Origin: UMGS1696 sp964634795
Lineage (GTDB): Bacteria > Bacillota > Clostridia > Oscillospirales > CAG-272
Direction: 5' to 3'
Length of the DNA stretch: 64,000 bases
NCBI GenBank assembly: GCA_964634795.1
Contig: CAZWLL010000003.1
Location: forward strand, 1-64,000
Program-made: the position numbers and the translations under genes
Part shown: positions 35,214 through 46,800 of the stretch, one piece after another
How the letters are laid out: each line of letters begins with the position of its first letter
Numbering within the stretch: position 1 is the first letter of the stretch
Notes under the pieces: model-generated
Told to the model about the DNA's origin: nothing
What the model saw: only the letters and a program-made list of their open reading frames with translations
The model's database searches: none

Positions 35214-36542
35214 TTATTTTTTATCGGTTGTCATTTCATTGTCTGCCTGTGCATCGACTGTAACTGTCTGCACAGCCGACATGTGTTCCGATGTATCTTC
35301 TTTCGGGAGGAAAATCGGCTCGGTGTCAAAATCTCTGCGAGGCGGATCGTCATAATAATAATCCAAAGAAACAGGCACATTCTTTTTAAGCAGCTTTTCA
35401 TCGGTTTTCTGTTTAACAAGTGCGCAGATAACCGCAGCCGCCGGAACACCGAGTATCATACCGGCCACTCCGAAAAAGCCTCCGCCTATCATAATGGCAA
35501 TAAGCACGGCAAGTGATGTAAGTCCTGTAGAACTGCCGAGAATTTTCGGGCCTATGACGTTTCCGTCAAGCTGCTGAATGATAAAAATCATAAGGACAAA
35601 CCACACTGTCATTTTAGGCTCTGCGATAAACATTATAAAAGCACTCGGAATTGCGCCTATAAACGGGCCGAAGAACGGAATAACATTTGTTATGCCGACT
35701 ATCACGCTGATCAGAGGAGTAAACGGCATTCCGATTATCGACATGACGATAAATGTCAGCACACCTATTATAATCGAGTCTATGATTTTTCCGATTACAA
35801 ATCCGCCGAAGGTCTTGTCCGTAAAACGCACAAGGTTAATCAAATTCACATAGTGACGTCTGTTTAAGACAGCGGAAAGAATCTTTTTTGTTTTTGCAGC
35901 CAACCGTTCCTTAGACGACAAAAGATATATAGCCACGATAAATCCGATAAGAGCGTTTTTAACCTCGATTACAAAGCTTCCCGCATATGATATCAGATAT
36001 TTCGCTCCCTGCTCAAGATATCCGTAAAAGCCAGATATAAAGCCTTTGATATCTGTGGTTAATTCGTTCACATCGAGAAATTCCGACAGATTTTCATATT
36101 GTCCGTTAAAGAGCGGAAAATCACGAATTATTTTATCGGCAAGATTCTGTGCTGCCGAGACGTAATTGTTTATCTGACTTTCAAGCTCCACAAAGCTGTT
36201 TCCCACCTGCGGAATAATCAGCACTACAATAACCGTTACGATAAGCAGAAACAACAGCATAGTCAACATAACCGCGAGCGGACGCTTAATCTTTTTTCCG
36301 AACGCGGAGTCTTCTTTAAAGCGAAGCAGCTTTCGTTCGCAAAATCTCATAAACGGAAGCATAATATACGCAATCACACATCCGTATATCAGCGGAGATA
36401 ATACGGAAATCAGTTTATCAATCCATTCGCTCAAACGGGACGAATCAGTCATTACAAAGTAAAATAATATTCCGCAGATAACGGTAAGCACAGCACACAA
36501 AAATATCTGCACATATTTCTTGTTTTTCAAAAAGTCCTGCAT
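35214..36542 (-). CDS. AI-2E family transporter (PF01594)
   Basis: A 442-residue membrane protein of the AI-2E/PerM family, with about eight hydrophobic segments. It begins FLKNKKYVQIFLCAVLTVIC and carries the family block IGITNVIPFFGPFIGAIPSA and, later, GVAGMILGVPAAAVICAL. Family members export autoinducer-2 or act as Na+/H+ antiporters; the role here is open. The last ~70 residues are polar and cytosolic. GGGAG precedes the ATG. It is located between the helicase (upstream, same strand) and the phosphoesterase. Confidence 0.88.
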   Translation of the reverse strand: MQDFLKNKKYVQIFLCAVLTVICGILFYFVMTDSSRLSEWIDKLISVLSPLIYGCVIAYIMLPFMRFCERKLLRFKEDSAFGKKIKRPLAVMLTMLLFLLIVTVIVVLIIPQVGNSFVELESQINNYVSAAQNLADKIIRDFPLFNGQYENLSEFLDVNELTTDIKGFISGFYGYLEQGAKYLISYAGSFVIEVKNALIGFIVAIYLLSSKERLAAKTKKILSAVLNRRHYVNLINLVRFTDKTFGGFVIGKIIDSIIIGVLTFIVMSIIGMPFTPLISVIVGITNVIPFFGPFIGAIPSAFIMFIAEPKMTVWFVLMIFIIQQLDGNVIGPKILGSSTGLTSLAVLIAIMIGGGFFGVAGMILGVPAAAVICALVKQKTDEKLLKKNVPVSLDYYYDDPPRRDFDTEPIFLPKEDTSEHMSAVQTVTVDAQADNEMTTDKK

Positions 36543-36606
36543 ATATACTCCCTTCGACTGTTAATTTCAAACCTCAAAATCGCTGTAATCACATTGTAAT
36601 TCGCTG

Positions 36607-39552
36607 TCAATATTTAAGCGGGGGATCAATCATATCGAATGCGTCAAGCAGTGCGCTTTCTTTGGTAGGATGGGAAGCAGAAAAGATATTTCTGCATACG
36701 GATTTATAATACCCCGGCTTGAATCTGTCCTTTACGAGAGTTATAATTTCCCCCTTATATTTGAAATACTCGTTTCCGTTTTTGCTTTTCTTCAGCTTGG
36801 ATGAAAGAAAAGTCGTTTGTCTTCCCTGCCTGTTTTTAAACGCCGTTTCTCTTTCTCTTGCCGCTTCAATGTCGCCTTCCATTTTTCCCGCGCAAACGCA
36901 TCCGGCTCCTATTTTGCGAGGAAAATCGTTGTGCTCCATAATATGAACATAGCGTATAATCTGGTATCCGCACATTCTGCAGGTTCCGACAGGGTAACCG
37001 AGATCTACCACTCCGACGCATTTCCATCCCGTATGAGGGACATCGTCCCTTTTCCACAGATTTTCTTCACCTAAATCTATGGTTTTCAGCCACTCGGCAT
37101 TGCGGTATTTTTCGGGAAGCTCGTTTTCGGCCGGGATTACAATCTCCGTCAAATCGTCATTCGCGGTTTTATCGGTGCTGTTTTCTTCATTCTCCGTTGT
37201 CTCACCGCACAAATCTGTTTTAATCTGTTCGTTTTTTTCCTTTTCGGAATAGTTCTGCTCGGGTAACAGCGACTTATTCTGAGCTTCACTTGAACTCGGA
37301 ATTATTTTCTCCGTATTTTCGGGCATCGGAGACTCATTCTTTTTGTTATTATCAGCCGCGGAGGATTCGGAGGCTGCCTGCAAAGCCTTTTCTTTCATTT
37401 CGGCTACACTTTGCCATTTATCGAAATCGTAATCCATTCCGACAGGCTTTATATCGGATACCTTATCGAATTTAATATTGTAAACCGCTCTTTTTTCATC
37501 TATCCCGACTATTTCGCCATGTCCGAATATCGGATGGTTCACCTCGCTGCCGACTGCAAGCTCTTTTTGCTGAAGGACGCTTTTATCCGCCGATTGCGAA
37601 TCGTTTCTCAGCTCCTTCGGTATTTCTCCGATACGTCTGTAGTTATCCTCACCGATTTCGTATATAAATCTCGACGGACGCTTTTTGCTGCCCGCACGCG
37701 ACGTCTCCCCTGTATTTCCTTCCGATTCGGTAAGATACAGCCGTTGCATTGCGCGTGTTACGGCAACAAAGCACAGCCGTCTTTCCTCTTCGATTCCCGC
37801 TTCTTTTCTCTCTTCTATCGTTCTGCCCGACGGAAAGATTCCGTCTGTCATTCCGCATACAAAGCACACGGGAAACTCAAGTCCCTTTGACGCATGTATG
37901 GTCATCAGCTTGACTCTGTCTCGCTTTTCGTCATCCGTGTCCGTTTCAGCTTTCACCGCAAGATCGGCTAAAAATTCCTCGAGCGAGTATTCTTCTCCGC
38001 GCGATCTTTCTTCTTCTGTACAGCTTCTTTTAAATTCGGCAAGGTTGTCAAGGCGTTCCATGCTTCCGTTTTCGCGTATGTACTGCTCATATCCGGATTT
38101 ATCCAGAATCTCGGAAACAACCTCGGCAATTGTCAATTTGCGATACTCCGAACGCATTTTTTCTATAAGAAGCACCAGTGCCTCAACCGATGACCGTTTA
38201 AACTCGGGAATATTAATATTGTCACGAAGAGCCTCGTAATAAGAAATATTCGCGCTCTCCGCAATCATCTTCAGCTTTTCGAGCTTGGTTTATCCGAACA
38301 TCCTCTTCGGTGTGTTGACTATTCTCTCGAACGCCTCGTTATCATTCGAAACGATTAGCTTAAGGTAAGCAATGCAGTCCCGTATTTCCATCCTGTCGTA
38401 AAACCTTACACTGCCGTAAAGCTCATACGGAACAGATGCCGCGGTCAACGCCTGCTCGGCAAAGCGTGAAAGAAATCCCGAGCGGTATAATATTGCGATG
38501 TCACGGTATTTATATCCGTCTTCCCGAACGAGCCTTTTAATTTCGTCTGCTATCCATTTGCCTTCCGCCTTCTCGCTTTTCGAGTGAAGGCAAACTACAT
38601 CCGCTCCGATATTGTCGACTGTATATAAATCCTTCGGAACCCTGTTTTTGTTTTTTTCGATAAGTGTATTCGCACAGCGGAGAATATTTTCCGTTGAACG
38701 GTAATTTCGATTTAAAATTACGGTGTGGCAATTCGGAAATGTTTTATCGAAATCCACCAAGATTGACATATCCGCTCCGCGCCACTCGTATATATTCTGA
38801 TCGGGATCGCCTACAACAAACAGATTCTTATGCTTTGCCGACAGCATGGATATAAGGCGAAGCTCCCGCTTTGACGAGTCCTGGAATTCATCAACCTGGA
38901 TATAATGCAGTCTGTCCTGCCATTTTTCGAGAACCTCGGGGTGTGACTCAAACAGCTGAAACGTAAAGCATATTAAATCATCGAAATCGAGACCGAATAC
39001 GTTTTTCTCGCGCTGCATATACATTCTGATGATATTTTCGTCACTTGAATCACCGTCTACAACGTTGAATTTTCCCGTAATGAACATCGAAACATATTTT
39101 GAGTCCTGCTTCAGTTCATGTACCTTTTCGAGTATTTTTTCAAAGCTTGATCTGTCAAGCTTGATTTCAAGCTCGGAATATATTTCACTGAGAATTTTCT
39201 TTTGATCGCCTTCATCGAGTATATTAAAGTTCTGAGGATAAAACAGCCGTCCCGCGTCCTCTCTGAGCACACGCACACAAAATCCGTGATATGTCGTTAT
39301 CAATGATGTATCATAACCGTCTCCGACAAGAGAACGTACACGGCGTTTCATTTCTCCCGCCGCTTTATTCGTAAATGTGACACAAAGTATATTTCCGGGG
39401 TGAATACCTGCCGCCTCCACGAGATAGGCATAACGATGAGTCAATGTTTTAGTCTTGCCCGAGCCTGCTCCCGCGATTATGCGTACATATCCTTCGGTAC
39501 TCGCAACCGCCTCTATTTGCTTATCATTAAGTTTATCGAAAATATTGTCCAT
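36607..39552 (-). pseudogene. UvrD/PcrA-like helicase interrupted by an in-frame TAA, with C-terminal Cys-rich domain
   Basis: Two frames in the same register (39552-38290 and 38289-36607) together make one superfamily 1 helicase. The first 420 residues have Walker A GAGSGKT, motif II DEFQDSS, motif III GDPDQNIYEWRGA and motif IV NRNYRSTENI. A TAA at 38290-38292 follows KRMFG. The frame continues TKLEKLK..., where PcrA proteins continue the same segment, with motif V TIHASKGLEFPVCF and motif VI CFVAVTRAMQRLYL. A Tudor-like HPIFGHGEIVGID segment, an acidic linker and an unusual Cys/His domain (CRMCGY ... GAGCVCAGKM) end the protein. One substitution explains the break. It may be a true lesion, strain variation or a consensus error. 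Confidence 0.8.
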
Positions 39553-39690
39553 TTGCGTGTCTCACAAATTCATTAGCTTGTTACTTCAATTATACCCTAC
39601 ATTATCATAAATTTCAACGATTTATTTCGATATTAGAATTATTCTTTCGATTGCTTACCATTTATTATATAATGCATTTGAATTCGGCTT

Positions 39691-40374
39691 TCAGAACTTT
39701 TTGCTGAGCGCCGTTCCGTCCTCGAAGATAAAATTCTTTTCGTAAAGCTTTCCGAACATACCGATAAGAGGACCGTTTAAGAATGCACAGAGAATAGTAC
39801 CTATGTTTACACCGCGGAAGGTGCCGAAGCCGAAGAAAACAAACGACATTACGACAGCTACCGCACAGCTTACTAAATCATAGCAGGTTTTAAACTTCGT
39901 TATATCTTTACCCTTATCCTTGGATACCTCAGCTACAAACATTTCGTATGCGGCAGGCGGAAGCTTGGTATGGAACATAAATGCAACAGCTACCGAGCAT
40001 AACGGAAGACCGATTATGTAGTACACCACTCTCAGTATAATTCCGTCTGCGGGAAGCATGCCGAGCAGCAGCATAAATCCGTCAAGAGCAAGTCCGTATA
40101 TAATCGTTGTGACAAATGAAAGCAGATATTTAACTCTGAATCGTCTCAGTACAAGCATCATAGCGACTATAAGCAATGCCTGAAGAACATATTCAGCCAT
40201 TCCGAAAGTAAAAAAGGGGAGATATTCCGATACCTTCAAATAAACGATGTATGCGGGTGCGACTACCATTGATACTCCGAAGTCTGCAAGCGCCATAAAA
40301 GCAGTGCCGAGCGCCAGTATTATCACTCCGAGTACATATGCGGTTTCCGTATACATTACCGTTCTTTTTTTCAT
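39691..40374 (-). CDS. YczE/YitT-like membrane protein (DUF6198 type)
   Basis: A 227-residue protein with about six hydrophobic segments, beginning TETAYVLGVIILALGTAFMA. The repeated pattern of FGVSMVVAPAYIVY and LPLCSVAVAFMFHTKLPPAAYEMFV fits the YczE/YitT-like group often listed as DUF6198. Function is unknown; related proteins are regarded as small transporters. AAAGG lies upstream of the ATG at 40374. It is transcribed away from the large S8 gene and lies ahead of the helicase gene on the minus strand. Confidence 0.65.
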   Translation of the reverse strand: MKKRTVMYTETAYVLGVIILALGTAFMALADFGVSMVVAPAYIVYLKVSEYLPFFTFGMAEYVLQALLIVAMMLVLRRFRVKYLLSFVTTIIYGLALDGFMLLLGMLPADGIILRVVYYIIGLPLCSVAVAFMFHTKLPPAAYEMFVAEVSKDKGKDITKFKTCYDLVSCAVAVVMSFVFFGFGTFRGVNIGTILCAFLNGPLIGMFGKLYEKNFIFEDGTALSKKF

Positions 40375-40684
40375 TTTCCGTGTGCCTTTCGTTTTTTTCA
40401 GTATTTTTCTTTCATTTTATTATAATAGATGTGTTTTAATAATAAAACATGAAGCCTTTTGATTTTACTACATATTATTCCGTCTGTCAAGCATATTTGC
40501 CGCTGTGCTATCAATTATTATATTTGTCGAACAGTATACATCACATATTTCTGAATATTCACTCATATCCGTATATTTATTCGCGACTTCACCGGTTATT
40601 CAGCTAATATTCACCAATCTTCAAGTTTTACAACATACTGCGCTAATATACTTTCATTTTTGTTTCAATTTTTTCAAAAAAATA
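40375..40684. other. AT-rich intergenic stretch, no gene seen
   Basis: About 310 bases between the divergent YczE-like gene and the S8 promoter. It is A/T-rich, and neither strand shows a convincing reading frame, tRNA or terminator. It probably holds the start region of the YczE-like transcript and upstream AT tracts of the S8 promoter. Confidence 0.5.
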
Positions 40685-40716
40685 TTGATTTTTTAATCCT
40701 GATATGATAGTATAAT
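40685..40716 (+). promoter_or_regulatory. Candidate promoter of the S8 surface protease
   Basis: TATAAT (40711-40716) is clear. The best -35 word TTGATT (40685-40690) is 20 bases away, longer than usual, so the -35 assignment is uncertain. Upstream A/T tracts may compensate. Confidence 0.45.
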
Positions 40717-40721
40717 CGGTG

Positions 40722-40812
40722 AATATCAAAATCCCTTTTTGTTTGATATTTTATATCTCGCGGGATAGGTCACTCCTCTCCCGCGGGTTCAAAACCATGT
40801 CGCCCAACATGG
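40722..40812 (+). promoter_or_regulatory. Three-hairpin 5' leader of the S8 protease mRNA
   Basis: Three perfect inverted repeats in sequence: AATATCAAA/TTTGATATT (40722-40730, 40742-40750), CGCGGGA/TCCCGCG (40759-40765, 40779-40785) and CCATGT/ACATGG (40795-40800, 40807-40812). The first starts about where transcription should begin. The ribosome site AGAAGGA and ATG (40840) remain outside, so the fold probably stabilises the mRNA rather than blocking translation. Confidence 0.55.
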
Positions 40813-40839
40813 AAAATATTTTAGAAAGAAGGACAGTAT

Positions 40840-43800
40840 ATGAAGAAACAATTCTCCTACCGTCTGCTTTCTTTACTTCTCGCGCTGACAATGGTATTCG
40901 GACTTCTCGTTCCGGTATCTGCAGCGAATTCCAACTCTAAGGAATTGAAGTTTGAGAAGGTAGACGAAGCCGTTTCGACAAAGCTTTCCGAGTCAACTGT
41001 TGACGAAGAAGAAGGCAATGATATCGAAAACGGCGAATACAAGTATGCTGATGACGAAGAAGTTCGTGTATCAATCGTACTTGAAGATGAGTCAACTGTT
41101 GAAAAGTACGGTTCCGTTGACATCGCTTCCAATTCCTCCGCGATTTCTTATCGTGACGAACTTAAGGAAGAACAGGCTGACGTAACCAAGGCTATTGAGG
41201 CAGCACTCGATGAAACACTTGATGTTCAGTGGAATCTCACACTTGCCGCTAACATCATCTCCGCAAACGTTCTTTACGGACAGATTGAAACAATCGAAGA
41301 CGTAGCAGGCGTTGAAAAGGTCGTTATCGAAAACCGTTACGAACCTATGGTTGTAGATACAGACGAAACATCCGACCCCGACATGGCTACCTCCACTATC
41401 CAGACCGGTTCTGACATTGCATGGGCAGCAGGTTATACCGGCGCGGGCAGCAAGATAGCTGTAGTAGATACGGGTATCGACTATGAGCATCAGTCATTCT
41501 CCGCCGCAGGTTACGAATATTCAATCGCTAACCTCGCAGGTGCTGCGGGAATGAGTGTTGACGAGTACAAGGAAAGCATCGGCGTTCTCACAACAGATGA
41601 CATCGACGCAGTTCTTACTCAGCTCAATGCATACGAGAGAAAGAAAGGCATGACCTCCGACGATCTGTATGTAAGCTCAAAGATTCCTTTCGGTTTCAAC
41701 TACATTGATTCCAACTACACTATCGACCACGTACACGATTCTCAGGGTGAGCACGGTTCTCACGTTGAAGGTATCGCAGCAGCCAACAAGTACATCCAGA
41801 ACGATGACGGTACATTCTCCAGCGCACTTGACACCGTAAAGGTACAGGGTGTTGCTCCCGATGCACAGCTCGTTGTTATGAAGGTATTCGGTGCGGGCGG
41901 CGGTGCTTACGACTCCGACTACATGGCAGCTATCGAAGACGCTGTTATCCTCGGATGCGACTCCGTTAACCTCTCACTCGGTTCAGGTGCTCCCGGATTC
42001 AGCCGCAGTGACACATATGAAGATCTTCTTAATACACTCACTGAAAGCGGAACAGTAGTTTCTATGTCCGCCGGCAACTCTTACAACTGGCCGAATTCTT
42101 CCGTCAGCGGTATCGGTTACCTCTACGATGATGAAGTTGCTCTCCAGACCAACAGTTCTCCCGGATCCTACACCAACTCTCTCGCAGTAGCTTCCATCAA
42201 TAACGCAGGTTCCACCGGCTACTACTTCACAGTAGAAGGCGAGAACATTTTCTACGTTGAAACAAGCTACACAAACGCAGCTCTTACCACACTCGCAGGT
42301 GAACAGGAATATGTGTTCATCGACGGTGTCGGTCAGGCTTCCGACTTTGAGGGCATTGATGTAAAGGGCAAGGTTGTATTCTGCTCTCGTGGTACCACTT
42401 CCTTCTATCAGAAGGCTGAAGCTGCTGTAGCAGCAGGTGCTATCGCGACTATCATTTACAACAACCAGTCCGGTACCATCAACATGGACCTCTCGTCTTA
42501 CACAAAGACAGCTCCCTGCGTATCCATCACACAGGCTGACGGTGCATACATTAAGTCTGTATCCACAGCTTCCGCTGATGGCAAGTACTACACAGGCACA
42601 ATGACAATCAACAACTCGATCGGTTCCACAATGAACGACGCGGATGTTGAAATGAGTGACTTCAGCTCTTGGGGTGTTCCCGGTTCTCTCGAACTCAAGC
42701 CTGAAATCACAGCTCCCGGCGGAAGCATCTACTCCGTATGGGGCGCAAACAATGACAACGGTCAGACAGCTCATGACCAGTACGAGACAATGTCCGGTAC
42801 TTCCATGGCTTCTCCTCAGATCGCAGGTATGGCTGCCGTTCTCGGTCAGTACATCCGCGAAAACGACCTCACAACAAAGACAGGACTTACACAGAGACAG
42901 CTTATAAACAGCCTTCTCATGTCCACAGCAACTCCCGTTATCGACCCCAACTGCGGAAATTACTACTCCGTTCTCAACCAGGGTTCAGGTCTTGCTAATG
43001 TCGGTGATGCCGTTAACGCACAGTCCTATATCCTTGTTAAGGAAAACCTCAGCGGTACAGCTTCCGACGGTAAGGTTAAAGCCGAGCTCGGTGATGACCC
43101 TGACAAGACAGGCGATTACACTGTAGAATTCTCAGTTACAAACTTCTCCGACGAAGACACAGAATACACATTCTCCACTGATATGTTCACTCAGGATTTG
43201 TTTGATTACGGTTACACATATCTTGATACATGGACAACTCTCCTTGACGCAGACGTTACATACACTGTAGACGGAACAGAATTCGTTCCCAACACAGGCT
43301 TTGAATGCGACGTTGACTGCGATGGCGACACTGACACCGATGACGCTCAGGCTATCATCGACAAGGTTGTCGGCAACGAAGTTGCAAAGTTCAACGAAAA
43401 GGTTGCAGATGTAGACGGTGACGGCGAAATCACTTCCTACGACGCACATCTCCTTCTCAAGAACCTCACTCTCGCAGCTGTTGAAGTTGATGCAGGCGAA
43501 ACAATCAATGTTTCCGTTAACATCAAGCTCACAGACGCTCAGAAGGCATATCTTGACGAAAACTATTCCGTTGGCGCATACGTTGAAGGCTACATTTTCG
43601 TAGAAACAGCTAACACAGAAGACGGCGCGGTTCTTCCCGCTCACTCCATCCCTGTTCTCGGCTTCTACGGCAACTGGTCCGACGCAAAGGTTTACGATAC
43701 TTCAACATACGTTGAAAAGCTCTACGGCGACACTCGTACACCTCATACCGGTGTTACATCCACAAACTATGTAGCACTCCGTTATCCCGGCGAATCCGTA

Positions 43801-46800
43801 AATACTATCTACACTGTTAACCCCTACTTTATAGAAGGTGATTCAGTAGAAGATATTCCTTACGAACGCGCTGCAATCAACAGCAACACTTCACTTTATC
43901 AGTATAAGGTAACCCTCGAACGCAACGCAGCAGCAGTTGTTTACTTCGTAAAGAACGCTGACGGCGAAGTTATCTACATGGGTCCCGTTACTAACCAGGT
44001 TACTCCCGCTTACTATTATGTAAACGGCGGTTCTTGGAGAAGCACAGCATCTACTCTTAACTCTAACCAGAAGCCTTCAGCTCTCGGTCTCGAGGAAGGC
44101 GATGTATTCACAGCAGGTCTCGCATTCATTCCCGAATACTACGAAGAAGGCGTACTCGATTCAGATTCAGTAAAAGCTATACTCGAATCCGACGTACTCG
44201 GCGACGGTGCTTACCTTGCTAACACATTCACAGTTGATAACACAGCTCCCGAACTCGTTTCCGTAACTAAGGATCTCCTCACAGGTGATGTAACTGTTAC
44301 AGCTAAGGATAACCAGTACATAGCAGAACTTGCTATCTACAGAGGTATCGGCAACAAGCTCATCACAGGCGGCGTTCCCGAACAGACAGAAGCAGGTCAG
44401 GAATGCGGCGGCACATTCGATCTCGACGATTCCGTTGGCGAATACATCAAGATCGTTGTAGCTGACTACGCAGGCAACGAAACAACATACAAGGTATACT
44501 ATGGTGGTACACCTGAAGACTTCACAGGCAGAATGTTCGGCTTCACATCCGGCACAAACCGTGGTAACGGTGCTCGTTGGGTAGAAGTTGATCCCGAAAC
44601 ACTTTCAACATCAGCAGGTCTTGAAGATTTCGAAGAAGTTACATACGAAGCATATGCTGCTGATTACATCGGCGGNNNNNNNNNNAACACTCGACGGAAT
44701 CTACGCTGCTCCTCAGGAAGCATATTCCGAAACATCTAAGGTTGCATCCTTCAGCGGTGTATTCGAAGATGACGAATATGTTGCCGACATAGCATTCAAT
44801 ACTCAGAACAGCACACTTTACGTTTTGACAAACCACCTCGGCAATACTCAGAGAGGTACAATTGCCTATAACGCAAACGCACTTTACACAGTTGACTACA
44901 TCAGCGGTGAAATCGAAAAGGTTGCAGATATTACTGTAAACCACAGCGTTTCATCTTATCGTGTACTCCGTGCATTCACCATCGATGACGAAGGTAAATT
45001 CTACGGTGTAAACGCCGCATACTCTTCATTCGTATCTGTATATGAATGGACACTCGATGATATCGTAGACGGCAGCCTTACCGTTAACGGTACAAGCGTA
45101 GGCAAGTCAAGTGTATACTTCTCAAGCTTTGCTTCCATGGCTTATGACCACGACAAGGATATCATTTATCTCGCAGGCGGTTACGGCGCAAAGAACAGCA
45201 CTGACGTTGACAACGAGCTTTGGGTATATGATCCCGAAACCAAGACAATCAATCATCCCAACAGCAACAACGCTCAGTTCTACGATCACACTGTAGCTCT
45301 CTACGTTGTTCCCTCCAGCACAGTTTCCATTCCTAAGGATGCAAAGGTTGAAAGCGTTGTTCTCAACCATTCAGCTATTACACTTCTCAAGGGATCCACA
45401 ACATCTCTCGAAGCAAGCGTTCTTCCTTGGATCGTTTCCGACAAGTCCGTAACATGGACAACATCCGATGCATCCACAGTTTCTGTTGATGCCAACGGTA
45501 CAATCAAGACTCTCAAGGTTGGTACAGCTACAATTACAGCTACATCCAATGCAGATCCTACAAAGTCCGCAACATGCGAAGTAACAGTAACAAAGCTCGA
45601 CAACATTGAACTCAGCGGTCTCGTTTACGGTTCTGACAGCAAGGCTTACTGGTCAGAATTCGACACAGATGACACTGAAGCTTGGACAGCTGTTGCAGAA
45701 GGCGCAAGCTACTATGCAGGTGCTCTCCAGGACGAAGAAATTATCGTTCACACAGGCGACACAATGTTCGGTGTAGACCCCGATACATTCGAAACCGTTT
45801 CCTACGGTGCAATCGCTTCTTCTTGGATTTGGTCTGACGCAGCACAGGCACCTGCATCCGCCGATGGTATCTTCGGACGTATGATAGGTATCTGCATGAA
45901 CGGTACTTACCTTGAAATGCTCAACCCCGCAGAAGGATCACTCTCTTACTGGGATCTCTCTTCCTACTACGGTGATGACGCAATGGCTACTATCGCTTAC
46001 GCAGGCGCAGGCACATACTACTACTCAACACTCGACTGGTCCACTTGGTCATTCATCAGCGGCGATTGGCCGGCTCTCTTCTACTATGTAATGACAGAAA
46101 GCGGAACACTTTATAAGTTCACTGTCTTCACATACAATGAAGGCGAAAGCTACACAATGGTAAGAGAAGAAATCGGTGATACAACACTTGAACTCACCGG
46201 TGTATCCGCTGTTACAGGCGGCAAGTACGCTTCCCTTATTTATGATGAAGCTACCGGTTACCTCCTCACCTCTGTTTACACAGACGGTGAAACAGCTACA
46301 CTTTACGCAATCAACCCCGAAACACTTATAGTTTCCGAAGTTGGTACATTCGGCGATAAGGTATGGCCCGTTGTTTCCCTCTATCAGTATGACAGAGCTA
46401 CAGATCTTACAATCAAGCTCGACACATCTGACATCACAATCTACGAAAAAGACACTTACAAGGTTTCTCCGAAGGTTATCCTCGGCGAGACAAACGAACT
46501 CACATGGACAACATCCGATGCTACTGTAGCAACAGTTGAAAACGGTGTAATCACAGGCGTTGGCGAAGGCACAGCCGTTATTACATGCACAACAGTTGAT
46601 ACAAACGACAACGGTGAACACATCTCCAAGAGCATTAACGTTACAGTAAGAGGTCTTGTTGATGTTGACGCTACCGTTAAGGCTCAGGCTACAATCGACG
46701 GTACAACAGCATGGGTATCCATCGACCTCAGCGATATGTCCGTTGACGTTGACGGTGCTGCTACAACAGAGATTTACGGCGGCGGTTACTCCGTTGGTTA

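Noticed and set aside
44588..44739. A frameshift or two separate genes in the S8 region
   Set aside because: The frame change coincides with the 10-N gap, whose true length is unknown; domain order is that of one protein.
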